Shown: piece by piece, positions 39,537-50,044 of the stretch | Position numbering within the stretch: position 1 is the first letter of the stretch | How the letters are laid out: the number at the start of each line of letters is the position of its first letter | NCBI GenBank assembly: GCA_037783545.1 | Contig: JBBELK010000379.1 | Location: 186,001-250,000, forward strand | Length of the DNA: 64,000 bases | Direction of reading: 5' to 3' | From: Henricia sp. BOLD:AAB3569 | Lineage: Eukaryota; Echinodermata; Asteroidea; Spinulosida; Echinasteridae | The notes under the pieces: generated by a model | Databases searched by the model: none | Told to the model about the DNA's origin: nothing | What the model saw: the letters and a program-made list of their open reading frames with translations, nothing else | Program-made: the position numbers and the translations under genes

Positions 39537-39560
39537 TGTTTTATTCGTCCGAATAAAACA
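39537..39560. repeat. 24-bp palindrome at the left end of insert copy 1
   Basis: Arms TGTTTTATTCG and CGAATAAAACA are perfect reverse complements around a central TC. The stem is 11 bp with a 2-nt centre and lies 11 bases inside the insert boundary. It could be a remnant of a transposon end or simply a cruciform-prone site; nothing else indicates a function. Confidence 0.85.
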
Positions 39561-39609
39561 CGCTAACCAGTCCAACGTTGTTACCGATAGAACCAGTGCT
39601 TCAGCCGTT

Positions 39610-39883
39610 GTCGTTGCCAGTCCAGGTCATTTATCCACTAAGCGTTCGCCGTTATTGCCAAATTTCCTCATTCGTAGTCGTTGCCAGTCCAGGTCATTTA
39701 TCCACTAAGCGTTCGCCGTTATTGCCAAATTTCCTCATTCGTAGTCGTTGCCAGTCCAGGTCATTTATCCACCAATTGTTCGCCGTTATTGCCAAATTTC
39801 CTCATTCGTTGTCGTTGCCAGTCCAGGTCATTTATCCAGCAAATTTCCTCATTCGTTGTCGTTGCCAATCCAGGTCATTATCC
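39610..39883 (+). repeat. 67-bp minisatellite in insert copy 1
   Basis: Units start at GTCGTTGCCA: 39610, 39677 and 39744 are spaced 67 bp apart, 39811 starts a shortened 47-bp unit, and 39858 starts a partial unit with CCAATCCAGG. Weaker copies of the CCAGTCCA core occur before (39567) and after (39911, 39996), so most of the insert may derive from decayed units. The unit length is not a multiple of three, which argues against a coding repeat. Confidence 0.9.
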
Positions 39884-42316
39884 GGCGAGTATTCTCCATC
39901 ACAATCATCACCAATCTTGGTCGATCGTGTCCGAGTATCAGGTCATATCCTTCGAGAAGCACCACAGGTACATCCTCATAAAACCACAATCGTCACCAGT
40001 CCAGGTCTGGAAGAATCAAGACCGCAGACTCGGATCCAATCGTGTTCCAAAATTGTATCGGCGTTCCCCGTGACGTACGTACTGGTCACTCCATCATTGA
40101 GCAACGTTCCAGGACATCACGGGATTCCGCGAAAAACTCCTCCAAACTACCTATGTGCAAGGGTAGTCCTTTGGAAAGCGGTCATCACAGGCCAGCGAGG
40201 AAAGAACCCGTACGCCAACCCGACCGCCCCAAACTGCGGTGCGTTAACGACAGTCCGAATGACTGAGCATGCGCACAACTCAGGAGTACCCCAAAGAGGT
40301 GTGTACAGACAGCCACGGTTTGCGTGAGAGCAGTCAGGAAGCCTCAACCCAGTTTTTTCTAAACTTTGAAATTTCTCTGCCATTTCCCGGCGAAAGTCTG
40401 TCAATTTTTTATGACAAGTGCGCAATATAGAGAGTTTAGGGCATGCAACATTTGAAGTTCGTCGGAACATTTTTCGACCTCCAAATTTGCCGACGTTTGG
40501 ACCACACTTTGACCAAATTGCCGAGCCAAACTGCAGTGCGTTAACGACAGTCCGAATGACTGAGCATGCGCACAACTCAGGAGTACCCCAAAGAGGTGTG
40601 TACAGACAGCCACGGTTTGCGTGAGAGCAGTCAGGAAGCCTCAACCCAGTTTTTTCTAAACTTTGAAATTTCTCTGCCATTTCCCGGCGAAAGTCTGTCA
40701 TTTTTTTATGACAAGTGCGCAATATAGAGAGTTTAGGGCATGCAAAATTTGAAGTTCGTCGGAACATTTTTCGACCTCCAAATTTGCCGACGTTTGGACC
40801 ACACTTTGACCAAATTGCCAAGCCAAACTGCGGTGCGTTAACGACAGTCCGAATGACTGAGCATGCGCACAACTCAGGAGTACCCCAAAGAGGTGTGTAC
40901 AGACAGCCACGGTTTGCGTGAGAGCAGTCAGGAAGCCTCAACCCAGTTTTTTCTAAACTTTGAAATTTCTCTGCCATTTCCCGGCGAAAGTCTGTCAATT
41001 TTTTATGACAAGTGCGCAATATAGAGAGTTTAGGGCATACAAAATTTGAAGTTCGTCGGAACATTTTTCGACCTCCAAATTTGCCGACGTTTGGACCACA
41101 CTTTGACCAAATTGCCGAGCCAAACTGCGGTGCGTTAACGACAGTCCGAATGACTGAGCATGCGCACAACTCAGGAGTACCCCAAAGAGGTGTGTACAGA
41201 CAGCCACGGTTTGCGTGAGAGCAGTCAGGAAGCCTCAACCCAGTTTTTTCTAAACTTTGAAATTTCTCTGCCATTTCCCGGCGAAAGTCTGTCAATTTTG
41301 TATGACAAGTGCGCAATATAGAGAGTTTAGGGCATGCAAAGTTTGAAGTTCGTCGGAACATTTTTCGACCTCCAAATTTGCCGACGTTTGGACCACACTT
41401 TGACCAAATTGCCGAGCCAAACTGCGGTGCGTTAACGACAGTCCGAATGACTGAGCATGCGCACAACTCAGGAGTACCCCAAAGAGGTGTGTACAGACAG
41501 CCACGGTTTGCGTGAGAGCAGTCAGGAAGCCTCAACCCAGTTTTTTTCTAAACTTTGACATTTCTCTGCCATTTCCCGGCGAAAGTCTGTCAATTTTTTA
41601 TGACAAGTGTGCAATATAGAGAGTTTAGGGCATGCAAAATTTGAAGTTCGTCGGAACATTTTTCGACCTCCAAATTTGCCGACGTTTGGACCACACTTTG
41701 ACCAAATTGCCAAGCCAAACTGCGGTGCGTTAACGACAGTCCGAATGACTGAGCATGCGCACAACTCAGGAGTACCCCAAAGAGGTGTGTACAGACAGCC
41801 ACGGTTTGCGTGAGAGCAGTCAGGAAGCCTCAACCCAGTTTTTTCTAAACTTTGAAATTTCTCTGCCATTTCCCGGCGAAAGTCTGTCAATTTGTTATGA
41901 CAAGTGCGCAATATAGAGAGTTTAGGGCATGCAAAATTTGAAGTTCGTTGGAACATTTTTCGACCTCCAAATTTGCCGACGTTTGGACCACACTTTGACC
42001 AAATTGCCGAGCCAAACTGCGGTGCGTTAACGACAGTCCGAATGACTGAGCATGCGCACAACTCAGGAGTACCCCAAAGAGGTGTGTACAGACAGCCACG
42101 GTTTGCGTGAGAGCAGTCAGGAAGCCTCAACCCAGTTTTTTCTAAACTTTTAAATTTCTCTGCCATTTCCCGGCGAAAGTCTGTCAATTTTTTATGACAA
42201 GTGCGCAATATAGAGAGTTTAGGGCATGCAAAATTTGAAGTTCGTCGGAACATTTTTCGACCTCCAAATTTGCCGACGTTTGGACCACACTTTGACCAAA
42301 TTGCCTTTTTCTAAAA

Positions 42317-42340
42317 TGTTTTATTCGTCCGAATAAAACA
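42317..42340. repeat. 24-bp palindrome in insert copy 2
   Basis: Exact copy of the TGTTTTATTCG/CGAATAAAACA palindrome of insert copy 1. Confidence 0.85.
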
Positions 42341-42389
42341 CGCTAACCAGTCCAACGTTGTTACCGATAGAACCAGTGCTTCAGCCGTT

Positions 42390-42663
42390 GTCGTTGCCAG
42401 TCCAGGTCATTTATCCACTAAGCGTTCGCCGTTATTGCCAAATTTCCTCATTCGTAGTCGTTGCCAGTCCAGGTCATTTATCCACTAAGCGTTCGCCGTT
42501 ATTGCCAAATTTCCTCATTCGTAGTCGTTGCCAGTCCAGGTCATTTATCCAACAATTGTTCGCCGTTATTGCCAAATTTCCTCATTCGTTGTCGTTGCCA
42601 GTCCAGGTCATTTATCCAGCAAATTTCCTCATTCGTTGTCGTTGCCAATCCAGGTCATTATCC
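42390..42663 (+). repeat. 67-bp minisatellite in insert copy 2
   Basis: Same unit arrangement as in insert copy 1 (three units of 67 bp, one of 47 bp, one partial). The single substitution noticed between the two inserts (42552) lies in the third unit. Confidence 0.9.
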
Positions 42664-43206
42664 GGCGAGTATTCTCCATCACAATCATCACCAATCTTGG
42701 TCGATCGTGTCCGAGTATCAGGTCATATCCTTCGAGAAGCACCACAGGTACATCCTCATAAAACCACAATCGTCACCAGTCCAGGTCTGGAAGAATCAAG
42801 ACCGCAGACTCGGATCCAATCGTGTTCCAAAATTGTATCGGCGTTCCCCGTGACGTACGTACTGGTCACTCCATCATTGAGCAACGTTCCAGGACATCAC
42901 GGGATTCCGCGAAAAACTCCTCCAAACTACCTATGTGCAAGGGTAGTCCTTTGGAAAGCGGTCATCACAGGCCAGCGAGGAAAGAACCCGTACGCCAACC
43001 CGACCGCCCCAAACTGCGGTGCGTTAACGACAGTCCGAATGACTGAGCATGCGCACAACTCAGGAGTACCCCAAAGAGGTGTGTACAGACAGCCACGGTT
43101 TGCGTGAGAGCAGTCAGGAAGCCTCAACCCAGTTTTTTCTAAACTTTGAAATTTCTCTGCCATTTCCCGGCGAAAGTCTGTCAATTTTTTATGACAAGTG
43201 CGCAAT

Positions 43207-44988
43207 ATAGAGAGTTTAGGGCATGCAACATTTGAAGTTCGTCGGAACATTTTTCGACCTCCAAATTTGCCGACGTTTGGACCACACTTTGACCAAATTG
43301 CCGAGCCAAACTGCAGTGCGTTAACGACAGTCCGAATGACTGAGCATGCGCACAACTCAGGAGTACCCCAAAGAGGTGTGTACAGACAGCCACGGTTTGC
43401 GTGAGAGCAGTCAGGAAGCCTCAACCCAGTTTTTTCTAAACTTTGAAATTTCTCTGCCATTTCCCGGCGAAAGTCTGTCATTTTTTTATGACAAGTGCGC
43501 AATATAGAGAGTTTAGGGCATGCAAAATTTGAAGTTCGTCGGAACATTTTTCGACCTCCAAATTTGCCGACGTTTGGACCACACTTTGACCAAATTGCCA
43601 AGCCAAACTGCGGTGCGTTAACGACAGTCCGAATGACTGAGCATGCGCACAACTCAGGAGTACCCCAAAGAGGTGTGTACAGACAGCCACGGTTTGCGTG
43701 AGAGCAGTCAGGAAGCCTCAACCCAGTTTTTTCTAAACTTTGAAATTTCTCTGCCATTTCCCGGCGAAAGTCTGTCAATTTTTTATGACAAGTGCGCAAT
43801 ATAGAGAGTTTAGGGCATACAACATTTGAAGTTCGTCGGAACATTTTTCGACCTCCAAATTTGCCGACGTTTGGACCACACTTTGACCAAATTGCCGAGC
43901 CAAACTGCGGTGCGTTAACGACAGTCCGAATGACTGAGCATGCGCACAACTCAGGAGTACCCCAAAGAGGTGTGTACAGACAGCCACGGTTTGCGTGAGA
44001 GCAGTCAGGAAGCCTCAACCCAGTTTTTTCTAAACTTTGAAATTTCTCTGCCATTTCCCGGCGAAAGTCTGTCAATTTTTTATGACAAGTGCGCAATATA
44101 GAGAGTTTAGGGCATGCAACATTTGAAGTTCGTCGGAACATTTTTCGACCTCCAAATTTGCCGACGTTTGGACCACACTTTGACCAAATTGCCGAGCCAA
44201 ACTGCAGTGCGTTAACGACAGTCCGAATGACTGAGCATGCGCACAACTCAGGAGTACCCCAAAGAGGTGTGTACAGACAGCCACGGTTTGCGTGAGAGCA
44301 GTCAGGAAGCCTCAACCCAGTTTTTTCTAAACTTTGAAATTTCTCTGCCATTTCCCGGCGAAAGTCTGTCATTTTTTTATGACAAGTGCGCAATATAGAG
44401 AGTTTAGGGCATGCAAAATTTGAAGTTCGTCGGAACATTTTTCGACCTCCAAATTTGCCGACGTTTGGACCACACTTTGACCAAATTGCCAAGCCAAACT
44501 GCGGTGCGTTAACGACAGTCCGAATGACTGAGCATGCGCACAACTCAGGAGTACCCCAAAGAGGTGTGTACAGACAGCCACGGTTTGCGTGAGAGCAGTC
44601 AGGAAGCCTCAACCCAGTTTTTTCTAAACTTTGAAATTTCTCTGCCATTTCCCGGCGAAAGTCTGTCAATTTTTTATGACAAGTGCGCAATATAGAGAGT
44701 TTAGGGCATACACAATTTGAAGTTCGTCGGAACATTTTTCGACCTCCAAATTTGCCGACGTTTGGACCACACTTTGACCAAATTGCCGAGCCAGACTGCG
44801 GTGCGTTAACGACAGTCCGAATGACTGAGCATGCGCACAACTCAGGAGTACCCCAAAGAGGTGTGTACAGACAGCCACGGTTTGCGTGAGAGCAGTCAGG
44901 AAGCCTCAACCCAGTTTTTTCTAAACTTTGAAATTTCTCTGCCATTTCCCGGCGAAAGTCTGTCAATTTTTTATGACAAGTGCGCAAT
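43207..44988 (+). repeat. Trimer repeat, 891-bp period, two copies
   Basis: 43207-44097 and 44098-44988 each contain, in order, the GCATGCAACATT/CTGCAGTGCG monomer, the GCCAAGCC monomer and a GGGCATAC monomer. These are the first three monomers of the 2780-bp repeat, so this looks like a later local duplication of its truncated third copy. The third monomers differ: GGGCATACAACA near 43816 versus GGGCATACACAA near 44707, the latter with CCAGACTG. Confidence 0.88.
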
Positions 44989-45285
44989 ATAGAGAGTTTA
45001 GGGCATGCAAAATTTGAAGTTCGTCGGAACATTTTTCGACCTCCAAATTTGCCGACGTTTGGACCACACTTTGACCAAATTGCCGAGCCAAACTGCGGTG
45101 CGTTAACGACAGTCCGAATGACTGAGCATGCGCACAACTCAGGAGTACCCCAAAGAGGTGTGTACAGACAGCCACGGTTTGCGTGAGAGCAGTCAGGAAG
45201 CCTCAACCCAGTTTTTTCTAAACTTTGAAATTTCTCTGCCATTTCCCGGCGAAAGTCTGTCAATTTTGTATGACAAGTGCGCAAT

Positions 45286-45557
45286 ATAGAGAGTTTAGGG
45301 CATGCAAAATTTGAAGTTCGTCGGAACATTTTTCGACCTCCAAATTTGCCGACGTTTGGACCACACTTTGACCAAATTGCCGAGCCAAACTGCGGTGCGT
45401 TAACGACAGTCCGAATGACTAAGCATGCGCACAACTCAGGAGTACCCCAAAGAGGTGTGTACAGTCAGGAAGCCTCAACCCAGTTTTTTCTAAACTTTGA
45501 AATTTCTCTGCCATTTCCCGGCGAAAGTCTGTCAATTTTTTATGACAAGTGCGCAAT
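45286..45557 (+). repeat. 272-bp monomer with 25-bp deletion (copy 4)
   Basis: Junction GTGTACAGTCAGG near 45465. The background is TCGGAACATTTTTCG (consensus), unlike copies 1 to 3. Confidence 0.93.
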
Positions 45558-45855
45558 ATAGAGAGTTTAGGGAATGCAAAATTTGAAGTTCGTCGGAACA
45601 TTTTTCGACCTCCAAATTTGCCGACGTTTGGACCACACTTTGACCAAATTGCCGAGCCAAACTGCGGTGCGTTAACGACAGTCCGAATGACTGAGCATGC
45701 GCACAACTCAGGAGTACCCCAAAGAGGTGTGTACAGACAGCCACGGTTTGCGTGAGAGCAGTCAGGAAGCCTCAACCCAGTTTTTTCTAAACTTTGAAAT
45801 TTCTCTGCCATTTCCCGGCGAAAGTCTGTCAATTTTTTTATGACAAGTGCGCAAT

Positions 45856-46127
45856 ATAGAGAGTTTAGGGCATGCAAAATTTGAAGTTCGTCGGAACATT
45901 TTTCGACCTCCAAATTTGCCGACGTTTGGACCACACTTTGACCAAATTGCCGAGCCAAACTGCGGTGCGTTAACGACAGTCCGAATGACTAAGCATGCGC
46001 ACAACTCAGGAGTACCCCAAAGAGGTGTCTACAGTCAGGAAGCCTCAACCCAGTTTTTTCTAAACTTTGAAATTTCTCTGCCATTTCCCGGCGAAAGTCT
46101 GTCAATTTTTTATGACAAGTGCGCAAT
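45856..46127 (+). repeat. 272-bp monomer with 25-bp deletion (copy 5)
   Basis: Junction near 46034, here with an added private change (GTGTCTACAG in place of GTGTGTACAG). It shares GACTAAGCATG with copy 4. Confidence 0.93.
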
Positions 46128-46722
46128 ATAGAGAGTTTAGGGCATGCAAAATTTGAAGTACGTCGGAACATTTTTCGACCTCCAAATTTGCCGACGTTTG
46201 GACCACACTTTGACCAAATTGCCGAGCCAAACTGCGGTGCGTTAACGACAGTCCGAATGACTGAGCATGCGCACAACTCAGGAGTACCCCAAAGAGGTGT
46301 GTACAGACAGCCACGGTTTGCGTGAGAGCAGTCAGGAAGCCTCAACCCAGTTTTTTCTAAACTTTGAAATTTCTCTGCCATTTCCCGGCGAAAGTCTGTC
46401 AATTTGTTATGACAAGTGCGCAATATAGAGAGTTTAGGGCATGCAAAATTTGAAGTTCGTCGGAACATTTTTCGACCTCCAAATTTGCCGACGTTTGGAC
46501 CACACTTTGACCAAATTGCCGAGCCAAACTGCGGTGCGTTAACGACAGTCCGAATGACTGAGCATGCGCACAACTCAGGAGTACCCCAAAGAGGTGTGTA
46601 CAGACAGCCACGGTTTGCGTGAGAGCAGTCAGGAAGCCTCAACCCAGTTTTTTTCTAAACTTTGAAATTTCTCTGCCATTTCCCGGCGAAAGTCTGTCAA
46701 TTTATTATGACAAGTGCGCAAT

Positions 46723-49512
46723 ATAGAGAGTTTAGGGTTACAAAATTTGAAGTTCGTCGGAACATTTTTCGACCTCCAAATTTGCCGACGTTTGGACCAC
46801 ACTTTGACCAAATTGCCGAGCCAAACTGCGGTGCGTTAACGACAGTCCGAATGACTGAGCATGCGCACAACTCAGGAGTACCCCAAAGAGGTGTGTACAG
46901 ACAGCCACGGTTTGCGTGAGAGCAGTCAGGAAGCCTCAACCCAGTTTTTTCTAAACTTTGAAATTTCTCTGCCATTTCCCGGCGAAAGTCTGTCAATTTG
47001 TTATGACAAGTGTGCAATATAGAGAGTTTAGGGCATGCAAAATTTGAAGTTCGTCGGAACATTTTTCGACCTCCAAATTTGCCGACGTTTGGACCACACT
47101 TTGACCAAATTGCCGAGCCAAACTGAGGTGCGTTAACGACAGTCCGAATGACTGAGCATGCGCACAACTCAGGAGTACCCCAAAGAGGTGTGTACAGACA
47201 GCCACGGTTTGCGTGAGAGCAGTCAGGAAGCCTCAACCCAGTTTTTTTCTAAACTTTGAAATTTCTCTGCCATTTCCCGGCGAAAGTCTGTCAATTTTTT
47301 ATGACAAGTGCGCAATATAGAGAGTTTAGGGCATGCAAAATTTGAAGTTCGTCGGAACATTTTTCGACCTCCAAATTTGCCGACGTTTGGACCACACTTT
47401 GACCAAATTGCCGAGCCAAACTGCGGTGCGTTAACGACAGTCCGAATGACTGAGCATGCGCACAACTCAGGAGTACGCCAAAGAGGTGTGTACAGACAGC
47501 CACGGTTTGCGTGAGAGCAGTCAGGAAGCCTCAACCCAGTTTTTTCTAAACTTTGAAATTTCTCTGCCATTTCCCGGCGAAAGTCTGTCAATTTTTTATG
47601 ACAAGTGCGCAATATAGAGAGTTTAGGGCATGCAAAATTTGAAGTTCGTCGGAACATTTTTCGACCTCCAAATTTGCCGACGTTTGGACCACACTTTGAC
47701 CAAATTGCCGAGCCAAACTGCGGTGCGTTAACGACAGTCCGAATGACTGAGCATGCGCACAACTCAGGAGTACCCCAAAGAGGTGTGTACAGACAGCCAC
47801 GGTTTGCGTGAGAGCAGTCAGGAAGCCTCAACCCAGTTTTTTCTAAACTTTGAAATTTCTCTGCCATTTCCCGGCGAAAGTCTGTCAATTTTTTATGACA
47901 TGTGCGCAATATAGAGAGTTTAGGGCATGCAAAATTTGAAGTTCGTCGGAACATTTTTCGACCTCCAAATTTGCCGACGTTTGGACCACACTTTGACCAA
48001 ATTGCCGAGCCAAACTGCGGTGCGTTAACGACAGTCCGAATGACTGAGCATGCGCACAACTCAGGAGTACCCCAAAGAGGTGTGTACAGACAGCCACGGT
48101 TTGCGTGAGAGCAGTCAGGAAGCCTCAACCCAGTTTTTTTCTAAACTTTGAAATTTCTCTGCCATTTCCCGGCGAAAGTCTGTCAATTTGTTATGACAAG
48201 TGCGCAATATAGAGAGTTTAGGGCTACAAAATTTGAAGTTCGTCGGAACATTTTTCGACCTCCAAATTTGCCGACGTTTGGACCACACTTTGACCAAATT
48301 GCCGAGCCAAACTGCGGTGCGTTAACGACAGTCCGAATGACTGAGCATGCGCACAACTCAGGAGTACCCCAAAGAGGTGTGTACAGACAGCCACGGTTTG
48401 CGTGAGAGCAGTCAGGAAGCCTCAACCCAGTTTTTTCTAAACTTTGAAATTTCTCTGCCATTTCCCGGCGAAAGTCTGTCAATTTTTTATGACAAGTGTG
48501 CAATATAGAGAGTTTGCGTGAGAGCAGTCAGGAAGCCTCAACCCAGTTTTTTTCTAAACTTTGAAATTTCTCTGCCATTTCCCGGCGAAAGTCTGTCAAT
48601 TTTTTATGACAAGTGCGCAATATAGAGAGTTTAGGGCATGCAAAATTTGAAGTTCGTCGGAACATTTTTCGACCTCCAAATTTGCCGACGTTTGGACCAC
48701 ACTTTGACCAAATTGCCGAGCCAAACTGCGGTGCGTTAACGACAGTCCGAATGACTGAGCATGCGCACAACTCAGGAGTACGCCAAAGAGGTGTGTACAG
48801 ACAGCCACGGTTTGCGTGAGAGCAGTCAGGAAGCCTCAACCCAGTTTTTTCTAAACTTTGAAATTTCTCTGCCATTTCCCGGCGAAAGTCTGTCAATTTT
48901 TTATGACAAGTGCGCAATATAGAGAGTTTAGGGCATGCAAAATTTGAAGTTCGTCGGAACATTTTTCGACCTCCAAATTTGCCGACGTTTGGACCACACT
49001 TTGACCAAATTGCCGAGCCAAACTGCGGTGCGTTAACGACAGTCCGAATGACTGAGCATGCGCACAACTCAGGAGTACCCCAAAGAGGTGTGTACAGACA
49101 GCCACGGTTTGCGTGAGACCAGTCAGGAAGCCTCAACCCAGTTTTTTCTAAACTTTGAAATTTCTCTGCCATTTCCCGGCGAAAGTCTGTCAATTTTGTA
49201 TGACAAGTGCGCAATATAGAGAGTTTAGGGCATGCAAAATTTGAAGTTCGTCGGAACATTTTTCGACCTCCAAATTTGCCGACGTTTGGACCACACTTTG
49301 ACCAAATTGCCGAGCCAAACTGCGGTGCGTTAACGACAGTCCGAATGACTGAGCATGCGCACAACTCAGGAGTACCCCAAAGAGGTGTGTACAGACAGCC
49401 ACGGTTTGCGTGAGAGCAGTCAGGAAGCCTCAACCCAGTTTTTTCTAAACTTTGAAATTTCTCTGCCATTTCCCGGCGAAAGTCTGTCAATTTTTTATGA
49501 CAAGTGCGCAAT
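46723..49512 (+). repeat. Pentamer higher-order repeat, 1486-bp period; second copy carries a large deletion
   Basis: The first unit is 46723-48208: a monomer with GGGTTACAAAA in place of GGGCATGCAAAA, one with GTGTGCAAT, one with GAGTACGCCAAAG, then two plain. The second unit starts at 48209 with GGGCTACAAAA, then a GTGTGC monomer cut down to 117 bp (48505-48621), then the GAGTACGCCAAAG monomer at 48622. The two units match apart from the deletion, so the deletion arose after the duplication or in only one lineage. Confidence 0.87.
48505..48621 (+). repeat. 117-bp remnant monomer (about 181-bp deletion)
   Basis: ATAGAGAGTTT is joined to GCGTGAGAGCAG, removing most of the central monomer. 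The shared GTTT at 48512-48515 could come from either side, a 4-bp microhomology typical of slippage or end joining between repeats. Confidence 0.92.
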
Positions 49513-50044
49513 ATAGAGAGTTTAGGGCATGCAAAATTTGAAGTTTGTCGGAACATTTTTCGACCTCCAAATTTGCCGACGTTTGGACCACACTTTGACC
49601 AAATTGCCGAGCCAAACTGCGGTGCGTTAACGACAGTCCGAATGACTGAGCATGCGCACAACTCAGGAGTACCCCAAAGAGGTGTGTACAGACAGCCACG
49701 GTTTGCGTGAGAGCAGTCAGGAAGCCTCAACCCAGTTTTTTCTAAACTTTGAAATTTCTCTGCATGCAAAATTTGAAGTTCGTCGGAACATTTTTCGACC
49801 TCCAAATTTGCCGACGTTTGGACCACACTTTGACCAAATTGCCGAGCCAAACTGCGGTGCGTTAACGACAGTCCGAATGACTGAGCATGCGCACAACTCA
49901 GGAGTACCCCAAAGAGGTGTGTACAGACAGCCACGGTTTGCGTGAGAGCAGTCAGGAAGCCTCAACCCAGTTTTTTCTAAACTTTGAAATTTCTCTGCCA
50001 TTTCCCGGCGAAAGTCTGTCAATTTTTTATGACAAGTGCGCAAT
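49513..50044 (+). repeat. Monomer pair fused by a 62-bp deletion (junction 1)
   Basis: At 49762-49763 the sequence reads CTCTGCATGCAAAA: the part of the monomer from CATTTCCCGG through ATAGAGAGTTTAGG is missing. GC is common to both sides of the joint. Two monomers therefore occupy 532 bp in place of 594. The first carries GAAGTTTGTCGG (C to T), which also marks the monomer at 50045. Confidence 0.92.

Larger units (their letters stand above)
39526..40228. other. 703-bp non-satellite insert, copy 1 (unrecognised)
   Basis: The satellite breaks after ATTGCC (monomer position 96) and resumes at CCAAACTG (position 100), so the insert replaces the three bases GAG. No convincing target duplication, long terminal repeat or terminal inverted repeat is visible. 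The left end starts with TTTTTCTAAA, identical to monomer positions 225-234, so this edge may be a rearrangement joint. Inside are a 24-bp palindrome, then a 67-bp minisatellite, then about 340 bp with more degenerate copies of the minisatellite core CCAGTCCAGGTC (39911 as CCAATCTTGGTC, 39996 exact). The open frame across it starts at TTG, changes frame between minisatellite units and runs into satellite, so I do not call a gene. Confidence 0.9.
42306..43008. other. 703-bp non-satellite insert, copy 2
   Basis: Same boundaries and content as the insert at 39526, displaced by exactly 2780 bp. I noticed one substitution between the copies: C at 39772 corresponds to A at 42552. Near-identity, together with shared flanking monomer types, shows the insert was copied as part of the higher-order repeat and not inserted twice. 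Confidence 0.9.
37647..43206 (+). repeat. Insert-bearing heptamer higher-order repeat, 2780-bp period, two copies
   Basis: Copies are 37647-40426 and 40427-43206. Each has seven monomers in the order: GCATGCAACATT with CTGCAGTGCG; GCCAAGCC; GGGCATACAAAA; GCAAAGTTTG; GTGTGCAAT with GCCAAGCC; one preceded by ATTTGTTATG; and a final monomer interrupted by a 703-bp foreign sequence. Seven monomers plus the insert, less three bases, plus one extra T gives 2780. A third partial copy begins at 43207 and lasts three monomers. Single-base differences exist (for example GGTGGGTACAG near 39301 only, TCGTTGGAAC near 41946 only), so these are separate copies in the assembly. Confidence 0.93.
45286..46424 (+). 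repeat. Dimer repeat, about 570 bp, each with a 272-bp monomer
   Basis: Units 45286-45855 and 45856-46424 each pair a 25-bp-deleted monomer, carrying GACTAAGCATG in place of GACTGAGCATG, with a full monomer. These deleted monomers lack the TCGGGACATG variant of the 32.7-36 kb copies but have the same deletion junction. The flanking monomers 44989-45285 and 46425-46722 are ordinary. Confidence 0.88.

Noticed and set aside
39526..40228. Helitron end (hairpin followed by CTRR) in the insert
   Set aside because: A palindrome is followed by CGCTAA, but the next base is C, not the expected T, the boundary is not there, and no matching TC start is identifiable.
39526..40228. LTR or LINE/SINE fragment
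   Set aside because: No long terminal repeats, poly-A tail, target duplication or reverse-transcriptase-like frame.
39578..40327. Forward open frame of 249 codons through insert copy 1 (and 42358-43107 in copy 2)
   Set aside because: It starts at TTG, runs through a 67-bp repeat that shifts frame with each unit, and ends inside satellite. No recognisable domain.
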